In this document: piece after piece, positions 34,557 through 42,568 of the stretch
Position numbering within the stretch: position 1 is the first letter of the stretch
How the letters are laid out: every line of letters begins with the position of its first letter
Assembly (NCBI RefSeq): GCF_000172555.1
Contig: NZ_ABOX02000014.1
Coordinates: 62,001 to 126,000 of the forward strand
Direction: 5' to 3'
Source: Pedosphaera parvula Ellin514
GTDB lineage: Bacteria; Verrucomicrobiota; Verrucomicrobiia; Limisphaerales; Pedosphaeraceae
DNA: 64,000 nucleotides
Position numbers and translations under genes: made by a program
Notes under the pieces: generated by a model
The model's database searches: none
What the model was told of the DNA's origin: nothing
The model's input: the letters and a program-made list of their open reading frames with translations, nothing else

Positions 34557-35993
34557 CTATCGATTGGTTCGCGCAGAATTGATGACGGATGCAATTCTTT
34601 CGGCCTCCTCCATGGTGGAAGGACCTGGGATTGGAACTTTCCCACTGGTGATTGCTGCCCTGACCACGGGAGCGCTGTATAACTGACCATCCATAACCAC
34701 AGCGAGGCGGTGATCGAGGTTGGTTTTTGTAATGGAGCCAAACAGCTCGCGGCCCTCTGCGGTGAAAACCAATTCGATTTGTGGTTCACCATGATATGTA
34801 TTCGTGGTGACGCTCGCTGAACTGATGTATGTCTGGTCCATCAGAGGAATTTTCTGGGTGTAAACCATTTGCTGAAAGGGTTTTCCGTCACTATCTGTCA
34901 CATTGCTGGTCAGGCGTTGACTGTCCGGGCTCGGCTGATCCTCAACCAGGAAAATCTGAACCACCGATGATTTTGATGGCTCCCGGTTGGGGGTGGAAAG
35001 GGTTTGGGTTTGATTGACAGCGGCATTTTCGAAATCCTTCCGTTGCTGGCGTAAGCGCCGCACTTCGCCCCGCAAGCGGACCAGCTCGCGGAATTGAGCT
35101 TCGGAGAGGGAAGGGTTCGCTGACTGAGCCGCCAGCTTTGAGAGTCTATCATTCTCGGCTTTCACTTGAGCCAGTTGATCGCTCTGCTGTTTCAAGGAGA
35201 GATTCTGTTCGCGGAGCCCGGCTTCAGTTGCGCGTTGAACAAGGAGGAGCGCAACGAGGACGCCAACAATCGCGCAAACAATTCCGAACTTGAGCTTGGT
35301 TGCAGTGAACATTTTCAGAAATGTAAAAGTAATCCCGCCGCTTTTGCCGTTTGCGATGGCGGCGGTGGCGATCTTCAGCGCGAATCCGGCGGGGGCAGCG
35401 GTGAGACATTCAGCGGTGAGGGCGGTCGCCAGTGCGGTAACGGACAGGGAAACGCCCCGGCGTTTCAAGAAGGAGTGCAATTTATCGAGAGCGCGAGTTA
35501 CCCGCATGCGCGCTGCGTCTTCGTTGGTGCCCAAGACTGCTCCGAGTGAACGGAAGTCGTGTTGTTCGAAAAAGCGGAGCAGGATGGCAGTGCGGTCGGA
35601 TTCGCCAAGCTGGTTGATGGCGTCGTCGAGAACGGGTGTGAGTTGGGAGAAGTCGGCGTCCGGGTGGTTATGGAGTGCATTCATTTCGGCCGCGACTTTT
35701 TCTCTGCGTTGACGGCGCTGTTCTGATCTGACGGTTTTGGAGGCGGTGAAGCAGGTGTGGCGGTGCAGCCAGCCGGCCAACGGGATGTCGACGGCGAGGG
35801 TTTTGGCTTTGCGAGAAAGATCGGTGAAAACGGATTGGGTGATATCCTGAGCGAGGTGGGTATCGCCAGCGACGAGCCTCAAGGCGGTGGAATAGACGAG
35901 GTTGACATGCCGGGCCACCAAGTCCCGAAAGGCTGGTTCGGAGGCCTGCTGCACAAATTCCGAGAGCAATTTTGAATTGTCTGTCGTTTTCAC
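34557..35993 (-). CDS. ECF sigma factor fused to coiled coil and SecD-like head domain
   Basis: This encodes about 478 residues from a GTG start that begins the conserved sigma region (KTTDNSKLLSEFVQQ); an ATG 105 nt upstream is possible but adds a non-conserved leader. Region 2 (DLVARHVNLVYSTALRLV, DITQSVFTDLSRKA) and region 4 (LGESDRTAILLRFFEQHDF, EDAARMRVTRALDKLHS) are typical. After a helix (FGIVCAIVGVLVALLLV) there is a coiled coil, then a domain with LVFTAEGRELFGSITKTNL, RLAVVMDGQLYSAPVV and GPSTMEEAERIASVI. This is the pattern of the SecD P1 head subdomain. The sensor part would lie outside the membrane. Confidence 0.82.
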   Translation of the reverse strand: MKTTDNSKLLSEFVQQASEPAFRDLVARHVNLVYSTALRLVAGDTHLAQDITQSVFTDLSRKAKTLAVDIPLAGWLHRHTCFTASKTVRSEQRRQRREKVAAEMNALHNHPDADFSQLTPVLDDAINQLGESDRTAILLRFFEQHDFRSLGAVLGTNEDAARMRVTRALDKLHSFLKRRGVSLSVTALATALTAECLTAAPAGFALKIATAAIANGKSGGITFTFLKMFTATKLKFGIVCAIVGVLVALLLVQRATEAGLREQNLSLKQQSDQLAQVKAENDRLSKLAAQSANPSLSEAQFRELVRLRGEVRRLRQQRKDFENAAVNQTQTLSTPNREPSKSSVVQIFLVEDQPSPDSQRLTSNVTDSDGKPFQQMVYTQKIPLMDQTYISSASVTTNTYHGEPQIELVFTAEGRELFGSITKTNLDHRLAVVMDGQLYSAPVVRAAITSGKVPIPGPSTMEEAERIASVINSARTNR

Positions 35994-36267
35994 TTTTTCT
36001 ATTAAGAACCCGCCCGAAAATAAAACCGAACAAAATGTTTTCTGGTGGTCGTGGGTTCGTGGGTTGAATACCCGCAATGAGCTGGCGTAGTTAATCAAAG
36101 GACGGATGGGGAATGTGGTGCTAACAAGAGTTGTAAAAATTTAATTCCTTGAAAATGAGCACGATGCAGCGGTTGAGTAAATGTTTTTAGGTGATTGGTT
36201 CAATTATGTCTGTGACTCGACTTTGGGTGGGATTGGGTAAATACTTAATCCTGTGAATTTAAGAAGA

Positions 36268-37671
36268 ATGATGAAATCGAAGTTAAAGAAATTTGGGATT
36301 TTGGGGATGATGTTGACGGTGGCGGCAGTGTCGGTGCCGGCGGATCAAATTGCAGATTTTTTTACCATCGGCAAGAAGGCCCAGGAGGATGGGGATTATG
36401 AGTTGGCGATTTCGTGCTGGTCGTCGGTGCTCAAATTACAACCGACGAATGATGCGGCGTTTTTCAATCGGGGCATGGCGTATACGCAAAAGGGAGATTT
36501 TACCAGTGGCATCCATGATTTCGATGAAACGATACGGTTGAATCCGGAGGGGCGGGCTTATGATAACCGGGGGAATTTATATGATCAAAAGGGCGAGGTG
36601 GAGAAGGCGATCAGTGATTATACAGAAGCCATCAAGTTGAATCCCAAGGATGCGTGGGCTTATGCCAAACGGGCGGCGGATTACCATAAGAAAGGTGATT
36701 CGGAGAAGGCCATCAGCGATTACACACAAGCCATTCAAATCAACCCAAAGGACGCCAACTATTATGATAGTCGGGGGCGCGCCTATGCGATGAAGAGAGA
36801 TTGGGACAAGGCGATTGCGGATTATGATCAGGTGGTTAAGTTGAATCCCAAACAGGTATCAGCCTACAACAGCCGAGGCCTGGCGTACGCAATGAAAGGG
36901 GACATGGACAAGGCCATCAGGGATCTGAGTGAGGTCATCAAGCTCAATCCCAAGGATGCGCCAGCTTATGGCAGTCGCGGATTGTCGTACGCAATGAAAG
37001 GGGACTGGGACAAGGCGGTGAGTGATTTCAGCGAGTTGATAAAACTTAAGCCGACGGATTCGATTGGTTATGATAGCCGGGCCACTGCGTATCAAAACCA
37101 GGGAAAGTTGGATGAGGCATTGGCAGATTTCAGCGAGGCGATAAAGCTCAACGACAAGGATGCCGGGGCATTTCATAATCGGGGCCTGATTTATGTGGGG
37201 AAGGGCGATTGGGAGAAGGCGATCGAGAATTTTTCAAAGAGCATTCAACTGAATCCGCAAGATGCAGATGCGTTTGCGAAGCGGGGTTATGCTTATTACC
37301 AAAAGGGCGAATATCAGAAGGGAATCGACGATATCAATGAGGCCTTGAGGTTGAATCCGAAAGATGCGGAATCGTACAACAACCTGGCCTGGTTTCGGGC
37401 GACCTGCCCGGATGCCTCGATGAGGAAGGGCAAGGAAGCGGTGGAGGCGGGGAAGAAGGCGTGCGAACTGACGAACTGGAAGGAGTGGCACTGTATTGGA
37501 ACCCTGGCAGCAGCTTATGCTGAAACAGGCGACTTCGAGCAGGCTGTCAAATACCAGAAGCAGGCGATGGGCGTTGCGGGTGTGACTGAGCAGGATAAGG
37601 AAGGGATGCAGCAGCGGGTTGCTCTATACGAGCAGCATAAGACAGATCACGAAATTCCGAAGAAGGATTGA
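36268..37671 (+). CDS. Secreted TPR-repeat protein
   Basis: This encodes about 467 residues with a signal peptide (KKFGILGMMLTVAAVSVPADQ). It is followed by about eleven TPR units of 34 residues, with the recurring core KAISDYTEAIKLNPKDAWAYA. The C-terminus has a distinct cap (SYNNLAWFRATCPDAS, GKKACELTNWKEW, AVKYQKQAMG). A paralogous cap occurs in the gene at 38462. TPR arrays bind partner proteins. Start choice is uncertain: ATG at 36268 or 36271 is preferred over a GTG at 36253. Confidence 0.85.
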   Translation: MMKSKLKKFGILGMMLTVAAVSVPADQIADFFTIGKKAQEDGDYELAISCWSSVLKLQPTNDAAFFNRGMAYTQKGDFTSGIHDFDETIRLNPEGRAYDNRGNLYDQKGEVEKAISDYTEAIKLNPKDAWAYAKRAADYHKKGDSEKAISDYTQAIQINPKDANYYDSRGRAYAMKRDWDKAIADYDQVVKLNPKQVSAYNSRGLAYAMKGDMDKAIRDLSEVIKLNPKDAPAYGSRGLSYAMKGDWDKAVSDFSELIKLKPTDSIGYDSRATAYQNQGKLDEALADFSEAIKLNDKDAGAFHNRGLIYVGKGDWEKAIENFSKSIQLNPQDADAFAKRGYAYYQKGEYQKGIDDINEALRLNPKDAESYNNLAWFRATCPDASMRKGKEAVEAGKKACELTNWKEWHCIGTLAAAYAETGDFEQAVKYQKQAMGVAGVTEQDKEGMQQRVALYEQHKTDHEIPKKD

Positions 37672-37707
37672 TGCGGATTTTCGATGACTGGAGTTGTTGC
37701 GAGTGAA

Positions 37708-38202
37708 TTATTTATTCAGCGTGGAGAGCAGGTTCTGCAGGTCGAGGGGATGAGTGTGCATGGCGATGGAGCCATCGGCGGCGCGAGGCCAGAGGGATTC
37801 GGGCTTGTCCCAGTAGAGTTCGACGCCGTTGTCATCGGGATCGCGGAGATATAAGGCTTCGCTCACACCGTGATCGGATGCGCCTTCGAGCGGGATTCCG
37901 GCGGTGACAAGGCGGCGGAGGGCATCGGCGAGCAGAGGACGTTCCGGGTAGAGAATGGCGAGGTGAAAGAGGCCGGTGGTGCCGGGAGGCGGAGGTGATC
38001 CGCCGCGACTTTCCCAGGTGTTCAACCCGATGTGATGATGGTATCCCCCCGCGCTGATGAAGGCGGCTGAGTTGCCTATGCGCTGGGTGACGTTGAAGCC
38101 GAGGATATCGCGATAAAATTTAAGTGAGCGTTCGAGGTCGGAGACTTTTAAATGAACATGGCCGATGCGGACGCGCGGATCGATGGATGGAAGCTGGGGC
38201 AT
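37708..38202 (-). CDS. VOC-family (glyoxalase/extradiol dioxygenase-like) protein
   Basis: This encodes 164 residues comprising two betaalphabeta modules. The first begins RIGHVHLKVSDLERSLKFYRDILGF; the second has GLFHLAILYPERPLLADALRRL and LRDPDDNGVELYWDKPES. Candidate metal ligands are a His in GHVHLK, a His in GLFHLA and a Glu in GVELYW. This resembles one half of bacterial catechol 2,3-dioxygenases. The substrate is unknown. It converges on the TPR gene. Confidence 0.83.
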   Translation of the reverse strand: MPQLPSIDPRVRIGHVHLKVSDLERSLKFYRDILGFNVTQRIGNSAAFISAGGYHHHIGLNTWESRGGSPPPPGTTGLFHLAILYPERPLLADALRRLVTAGIPLEGASDHGVSEALYLRDPDDNGVELYWDKPESLWPRAADGSIAMHTHPLDLQNLLSTLNK

Positions 38203-38211
38203 AGGATGAGA

Positions 38212-38319
38212 TTAGTAAGCGACACTCATGCGTTTGCGGATGGATTTGGTTTTTTCGCCTTCATCGATGAAGGCGACGGCAAAGTCTTCTGCAGAGATGC
38301 GGCTCTCGCCCAGTTCATT
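38212..38319 (-). pseudogene. Remnant of an NAD(P)-binding oxidoreductase (C-terminal fragment)
   Basis: Only 35 codons remain before the stop, reading ELGESRISAEDFAVAFIDEG and ending KRMSVAY. This is the typical C-terminus of NmrA/NAD(P)H-binding SDR proteins. The frame is closed upstream by a stop at about 38323 and there is no start codon, so this is a relic of a gene that was deleted. It lies next to the VOC gene. Confidence 0.55.
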
Positions 38320-38461
38320 TCAGTTGAGGTTTTGGAATGCGCCGCTCACTGGCAACATGGTAAAGATTAGCACAGCAAGGTAATTTGGGAAGCGGCAGTT
38401 GTCGGGCACTGGACTTTTGATTTGGAAATGCCAATAATGGCAGGGCGATAAAAGGAAGAGA

Positions 38462-39484
38462 ATGAAATCCAAAATATACGTACCGATATTGATATTTCTG
38501 ACGGTGCTGGTAGCCGGTGTGGCTGGCGGAATGATGACGGTGAGGTTTATCAGAAATTCGCAACCGATAGAGAAGCGGATTTACCCGCTTTTGAAGGAAA
38601 AGAGATACGACCAGGCGGTGAAAGAGTTAACCAGGGAGATTGAGAACAATCCAAAGGACGAATGGGCCTATGCTTGTCGGGCGTATGTGTTTTCCGAGAT
38701 GACAAATTACGACAAAGCCCTCAGTGATTATACGGCGGCGATTGCGCTCAATCCCCACAACTGCACCAACTATTTTCGGCGCGCCTACGTTTACCTCCGG
38801 AAAGGGGATTGGACCAACGAGATTAGTGATTTCAACAAGTGCATTCAGGAAGATCCGGAGTATTTCACGGCCTACGTCGATCGCGGTCTGGTTTATGCGG
38901 AAAGGAAGGAGTTCGACCATGCCATGGATGACTTTAATGAGGCACTGAGGTTGAAGCCGAGGAGTGCCATGGTTTATGCGTATCGCGCTGGAATTTATGC
39001 GGCCAGAACGAATTACGATGATGCGCTCAAGGATTGCAACACCGCCGTCAAATTGAGTCCGAGATGGTCGATGCCTTACAACCGACGCGGGGCTCTTTAC
39101 AGCACCATGGGCCGGGATGACGAGGCGCTGAAGGATTTTAGAGTGGCATTGCAGTTTGGAAAGCGGGATGAGGAGTCGTGCAATAATTTGGCGTGGTTAC
39201 TTGCGACGAGTCAGGATGCGGCAATACGCAACGGGCAGGAAGCTGTGGACCTCGCGAAGCGGGCGTGCGAATTGACGAAGTGGCAGGAGAACCGCACTCT
39301 GGACACACTCGCAAGCGCCTACGCGGAGTGCGGAGATTTTGAGAAGGCAGTCAAATATCAGAAACAGGCATTGGCAACCAAAGATATTCCAAAGGAATCG
39401 TTGAAGGTAGAGGAAGGGAGATTGGTCCTGTACGAGAAGCATGAGCCGTATCGCAGAGATCCGAAAAAGAGCGGGAACGACTGA
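38462..39484 (+). CDS. Membrane-anchored TPR-repeat protein
   Basis: This encodes 340 residues. A good ribosome-binding site (AAGGAAGAG) precedes the ATG. One N-terminal helix (IYVPILIFLTVLVAGVAGGM) is followed by about six TPR units (KALSDYTAAIALNPHN, DHAMDDFNEALRLKPR). The end repeats the cap of the TPR gene at 36268 (CNNLAWLLATSQDAAIRNGQEAV, AVKYQKQAL), showing common origin. It is probably an inner-membrane protein with the repeats in the periplasm. Confidence 0.85.
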   Translation: MKSKIYVPILIFLTVLVAGVAGGMMTVRFIRNSQPIEKRIYPLLKEKRYDQAVKELTREIENNPKDEWAYACRAYVFSEMTNYDKALSDYTAAIALNPHNCTNYFRRAYVYLRKGDWTNEISDFNKCIQEDPEYFTAYVDRGLVYAERKEFDHAMDDFNEALRLKPRSAMVYAYRAGIYAARTNYDDALKDCNTAVKLSPRWSMPYNRRGALYSTMGRDDEALKDFRVALQFGKRDEESCNNLAWLLATSQDAAIRNGQEAVDLAKRACELTKWQENRTLDTLASAYAECGDFEKAVKYQKQALATKDIPKESLKVEEGRLVLYEKHEPYRRDPKKSGND

Positions 39485-39495
39485 GTTGGGGGACA

Positions 39496-40443
39496 TCAGG
39501 CACTGGCCTGGTTTAAGAGTTGAATGGCGGCTTGATCGAGTTGGAGTTTGGTGGCGGCGATCAGGTCGTCGAGTTGTTCCAGGCTGGTGGCACTGGCAAT
39601 GGGCGCGGTGACACTGGGACGGGCGATGAGCCAAGCGAGGGCGACGCGGGCAGGGGTGGAGTTGAAGCGTTGAGAAACTTCGTCCAGAGCTTTGAGGATG
39701 CGCAGGCCGCGATCGTTTAAATAGGTGGCAGCTTTTGCGCCGCGAGGACTTTTGGCGAGGTCTTTTTGTGAACGATATTTGCCGGTGAGGAATCCGCTGG
39801 CCAAAGAATAATAACAGATGACGCCGAGGTGATTTTGCAGGCAGACAGGTTCGAGATCCTTTTCGAATTCAGCGCGGTCGTAGAGATTGTAGAGTGGTTG
39901 CAGGCTTTCATAACGAGGAAGATTGAGTTGTTTGCTGACCTGCAGAGCCTGGGAAAGGCGGACGCCGGTATAATTGGAAGCCCCGATTGCTTTGACTTTG
40001 CCCTGCTTGATAAGTTGAGCGAAGGCTTCGAGCGTTTCCTCGAGAGGAGTGTTCGGGTCATCCTGATGGGCTTGGTAGAGATCGATGTGGTCGGTCTGGA
40101 GGCGTTTAAGGGAATCCTCGGCGGCGCGAAGGATGTGAGCTTTGGAGAGGCCTTTCTTATCCGGGGCCATTTCCATGCCGACCTTGGTGGCGATGATTAC
40201 GTTGCTGCGGTTGCCGGTGCGTTTGAGCCAATTGCCAATAATGGTTTCGGACTCGCCGCCTTTGTTGCCAGGCGCCCAGCGGGAATAGACGTCGGCGGTG
40301 TCGAGGAGGTTGAGGCCGGCGGCGACGAAGGCGTCGAGGATTTTGAAGGCGGTGGGTTCATCGATGGTCCAGCCGAAGACATTGGTTCCCAGTGCGAGCG
40401 GAGCGACTTCCAATCCTGAATTCCCGAGCTTGCGTTTATTCAT
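39496..40443 (-). CDS. Aldo/keto reductase
   Basis: This encodes 315 residues, the normal family length. It starts MNKRKLGNSGLEVAPLALGT; the active-site Tyr is in DTADVYSRWAPG, Lys in ATKVGMEM and the catalytic His in LYQAHQDD. The NADPH-binding end has GASNYTGVRLSQAL and LIARPSVTAPI. The enzyme would reduce aldehydes or ketones with NADPH. A fair Shine-Dalgarno site (AAGGGA) precedes the ATG at 40443, which I prefer to 40467. It converges on the TPR gene. Confidence 0.92.
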   Translation of the reverse strand: MNKRKLGNSGLEVAPLALGTNVFGWTIDEPTAFKILDAFVAAGLNLLDTADVYSRWAPGNKGGESETIIGNWLKRTGNRSNVIIATKVGMEMAPDKKGLSKAHILRAAEDSLKRLQTDHIDLYQAHQDDPNTPLEETLEAFAQLIKQGKVKAIGASNYTGVRLSQALQVSKQLNLPRYESLQPLYNLYDRAEFEKDLEPVCLQNHLGVICYYSLASGFLTGKYRSQKDLAKSPRGAKAATYLNDRGLRILKALDEVSQRFNSTPARVALAWLIARPSVTAPIASATSLEQLDDLIAATKLQLDQAAIQLLNQASA

Positions 40444-40517
40444 ATAATCCCTTTTTTCCGGTAACACTTATTACTTCAGGAACGGGAATTAAGCAAACAA
40501 TGGAGACACCCTGCCGG

Positions 40518-41234
40518 CTAAGCATTCTTAAGGGCACAGGAAGCCGCGGCGGAGAAGAAGGAATGAACAAGAGGATGGAGTTGGCCGGTGAGGGCTTTGC
40601 GTTCGGGTTGGAAGAGGGTGGCGAGGAAGAAAGGGTGGTTGGTCAATTCGATGGCGCGTATTTCGTTGTCCTCGGAACGGGCAGTGATTTGGAGCGGAGT
40701 GTTTTGAAAAAGATTTTCGTAGGCGGGATTCAGTCCATAGCTGCAGTGGAAAGCTTCAGTGCCTTCGGTGGCTCCATACATCGATGTAAAGCGACCATGG
40801 CCTGTGGCCGAAATGATTTGTGATTTTTCGACCAGCGAGCATTGCATGCGATGGAGCAGGGGAAATTCGGTGGAGGGATCGAGCTCGGTGTGGTTGGCTG
40901 TGGCGAGATTGAGGGCATTACGCGCGTATTCCAAAAGAGCGTGTTGGAATCCGCCACAGGTGCCGAGGAAGGGATGGGAGCGCGTGCGGGCGAATTGGAT
41001 GGCCCAGAGTGCGCCGTCGATGCTTTTGTAGGGACTGGCAGGGACGCACCAGATGCCTTGGAAATCGGTGAACAATGAATCGTTGCCGGGAAGGATGGTG
41101 TCGGTGCCGGTCCAGATGGGAGCGATAGGTTTCGCGGTGGAGGAGTTCCAGAGAGCGAAAGAGGCATTGATTGCCTGGTGGGCGATCACCTTGGAATTAA
41201 AGTCACCGACGAGTGCGATGCGAGTTGCCTGCAT
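40518..41234 (-). CDS. Glutamine-amidotransferase-like protein related to CTP synthase C-terminal domain
   Basis: This 238-residue protein has a class I glutamine amidotransferase fold most like the C-terminal domain of CTP synthase. The nucleophile is Cys93 in GTCGGFQ. The motif that normally reads HPE is instead FQPE at residues 208-211, so the catalytic His is Gln209 while the Glu is retained. Related stand-alone proteins are annotated as CTP synthase C-terminal region-related (seleno)proteins. Hydrolysis of glutamine by the normal mechanism is doubtful. It follows a VOC and an ABM gene on the same strand with a 6-nt gap. Confidence 0.78.
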   Translation of the reverse strand: MQATRIALVGDFNSKVIAHQAINASFALWNSSTAKPIAPIWTGTDTILPGNDSLFTDFQGIWCVPASPYKSIDGALWAIQFARTRSHPFLGTCGGFQHALLEYARNALNLATANHTELDPSTEFPLLHRMQCSLVEKSQIISATGHGRFTSMYGATEGTEAFHCSYGLNPAYENLFQNTPLQITARSEDNEIRAIELTNHPFFLATLFQPERKALTGQLHPLVHSFFSAAASCALKNA

Positions 41235-41240
41235 GGCAGA

Positions 41241-41672
41241 CTAGGAAATCAGAAGAGTGCCATCCTCGGCGAGGGGAAAGTGAGGGTTCCAGGCGACTTC
41301 CCAATGATGACCGTCGGGATCACAGAAGTAGCCGCTGTGACCGCCCCAGAAGACATCCTGCGCAGGTTTCAAGATTTTGCCGCCAGCGGATTCCGCGAGG
41401 GCGAGGACTTGGGCGACTTCAGTTCTAGCGCGAACGTTGTGCGAGAGGGTGATGCCGCTGAAGGCGCCGCGGGTGCGGGGCGTTTCGGGTGAAATGTCTT
41501 CGGCGAGTTTGTCTAGCGGGTAGAGAGCGAAGCGGGTGCCGGTGGTTTCGAAGAAGGCGATGGGGGCGTCGTCCGCGGCTTTGGTGGGAAAGGCGAGGCC
41601 GTCGCGGTAGAAACGGATGGCGCGAGGGAGGTCGGTGACGCCCAAAGTGATGACGCTGATGCGAGGTTCCAT
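41241..41672 (-). CDS. VOC-family (glyoxalase-like) protein
   Basis: This encodes 143 residues, starting MEPRISVITLGVTDLPRAIRF, the usual VOC entry. It has FFETTGTRFALYP in the first module and GGHSGYFCDPDGHHWEVAWNP in the second. Candidate ligands are less clear than in metal-binding members. The Met at 41672 is chosen because upstream codons do not resemble the family. It is the middle gene of a three-gene unit (11 nt after the ABM gene, 6 nt before the amidotransferase-like gene). Confidence 0.85.
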   Translation of the reverse strand: MEPRISVITLGVTDLPRAIRFYRDGLAFPTKAADDAPIAFFETTGTRFALYPLDKLAEDISPETPRTRGAFSGITLSHNVRARTEVAQVLALAESAGGKILKPAQDVFWGGHSGYFCDPDGHHWEVAWNPHFPLAEDGTLLIS

Positions 41673-41683
41673 GCGGGATGAGT

Positions 41684-41977
41684 TTAAATGAGCGAGGGGC
41701 CGTAGTGCTCGACGGTTGGAAAGGGATCGTAAAAGTGGTGCAGGAGTTGGCGCCATTGCTGGTATTCGGGCGATTGACGGAAGCCGACTGTGTGATCTTC
41801 GAGAGTCTGCCATTGAACGAGAAGGGCGTAACGATGCTGGTCTTCGATGCAGGGCCGGAGTTCGTGCGAGATGTAACCGCGCATTGAAGAGATGATTGAG
41901 GAGGCTTCACGGAAGGCGGTTTCAAATTTTTCGTTCATTCCTTCACGGACCGTGAGCAGTGCGACTTCGAGAATCAT
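41684..41977 (-). CDS. Antibiotic biosynthesis monooxygenase (ABM)-domain protein
   Basis: This 97-residue single-domain protein is of normal length. The dimeric alpha-beta barrel pattern is seen: MILEVALLTVREGMNEKFETAF, then a His-rich segment (YISHELRPCIEDQHRYALLVQWQ) and a C-terminal SPEYQQWRQLLHHFYDP. The family acts on quinones, haem or small ligands, often without cofactor. It leads a unit with a VOC protein and a CTP-synthase-like amidotransferase. Confidence 0.85.
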   Translation of the reverse strand: MILEVALLTVREGMNEKFETAFREASSIISSMRGYISHELRPCIEDQHRYALLVQWQTLEDHTVGFRQSPEYQQWRQLLHHFYDPFPTVEHYGPSLI

Positions 41978-42042
41978 AGCGACAAGAGGCTAAGGCGGAA
42001 GACTGAATTTGTCGAGGCAGGCGGTTTGTTGCGGGTGCTGCT

Positions 42043-42468
42043 TTATTTGTTTGGGGCAAGAGGTAATATGTCCTTTCGATATAGACGCCAGCGAGCATGC
42101 CCTCTGTGAGTGGTAATCAAACCATAAATGATAACGCCCCATAAGATTATCCAAACATATCCTTCCGCGAACATGAAAAAGCCCAAAATGGTGATAAGTA
42201 CTCCAAGGAACACAATGATTAAACCGCCAATCATTTCCTGGAGACATTCCTTGATCAAGGCAGCTCGGCTCTCTGGTGAAGCTTGATAACGTTTGATATC
42301 AGCATCCACGCGCTCCACGAATTTCCGTGCGGCTTTGGGTGACCAATCCAAACGCATTAAATCAGCGATGACAGCTTCGTGATTTCGACCTTGCAAAAGT
42401 GCACGCGGCACCATCGTCTCTGGCGACTCCGCATTGAACTTTTGCTCTGGTGTTAGTTCATTCTCCAT
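42043..42468 (-). CDS. Two-helix membrane protein, unknown
   Basis: This encodes 141 residues. The N-terminal soluble part has LLQGRNHEAVIADLMRLDWSPKAARKFVERV, an amphipathic pattern seen in short regulatory domains. Two hydrophobic helices follow (MIGGLIIVFLGVLITILGFFMF, YVWIILWGVIIYGLI), then a basic tail. The start is the Met of MENELTPEQ; upstream codons in that frame are not coding. I do not recognise a family. Confidence 0.65.
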   Translation of the reverse strand: MENELTPEQKFNAESPETMVPRALLQGRNHEAVIADLMRLDWSPKAARKFVERVDADIKRYQASPESRAALIKECLQEMIGGLIIVFLGVLITILGFFMFAEGYVWIILWGVIIYGLITTHRGHARWRLYRKDILPLAPNK

Positions 42469-42568
42469 TTCGTGGCATCCCAACAAGCGACCCTGCCAGC
42501 CAAAATTATAAAATAGCTGCAGATTTGTCGAGAAAAGTGATAACTCTGACCGTCGGAACGGTCTGAGA

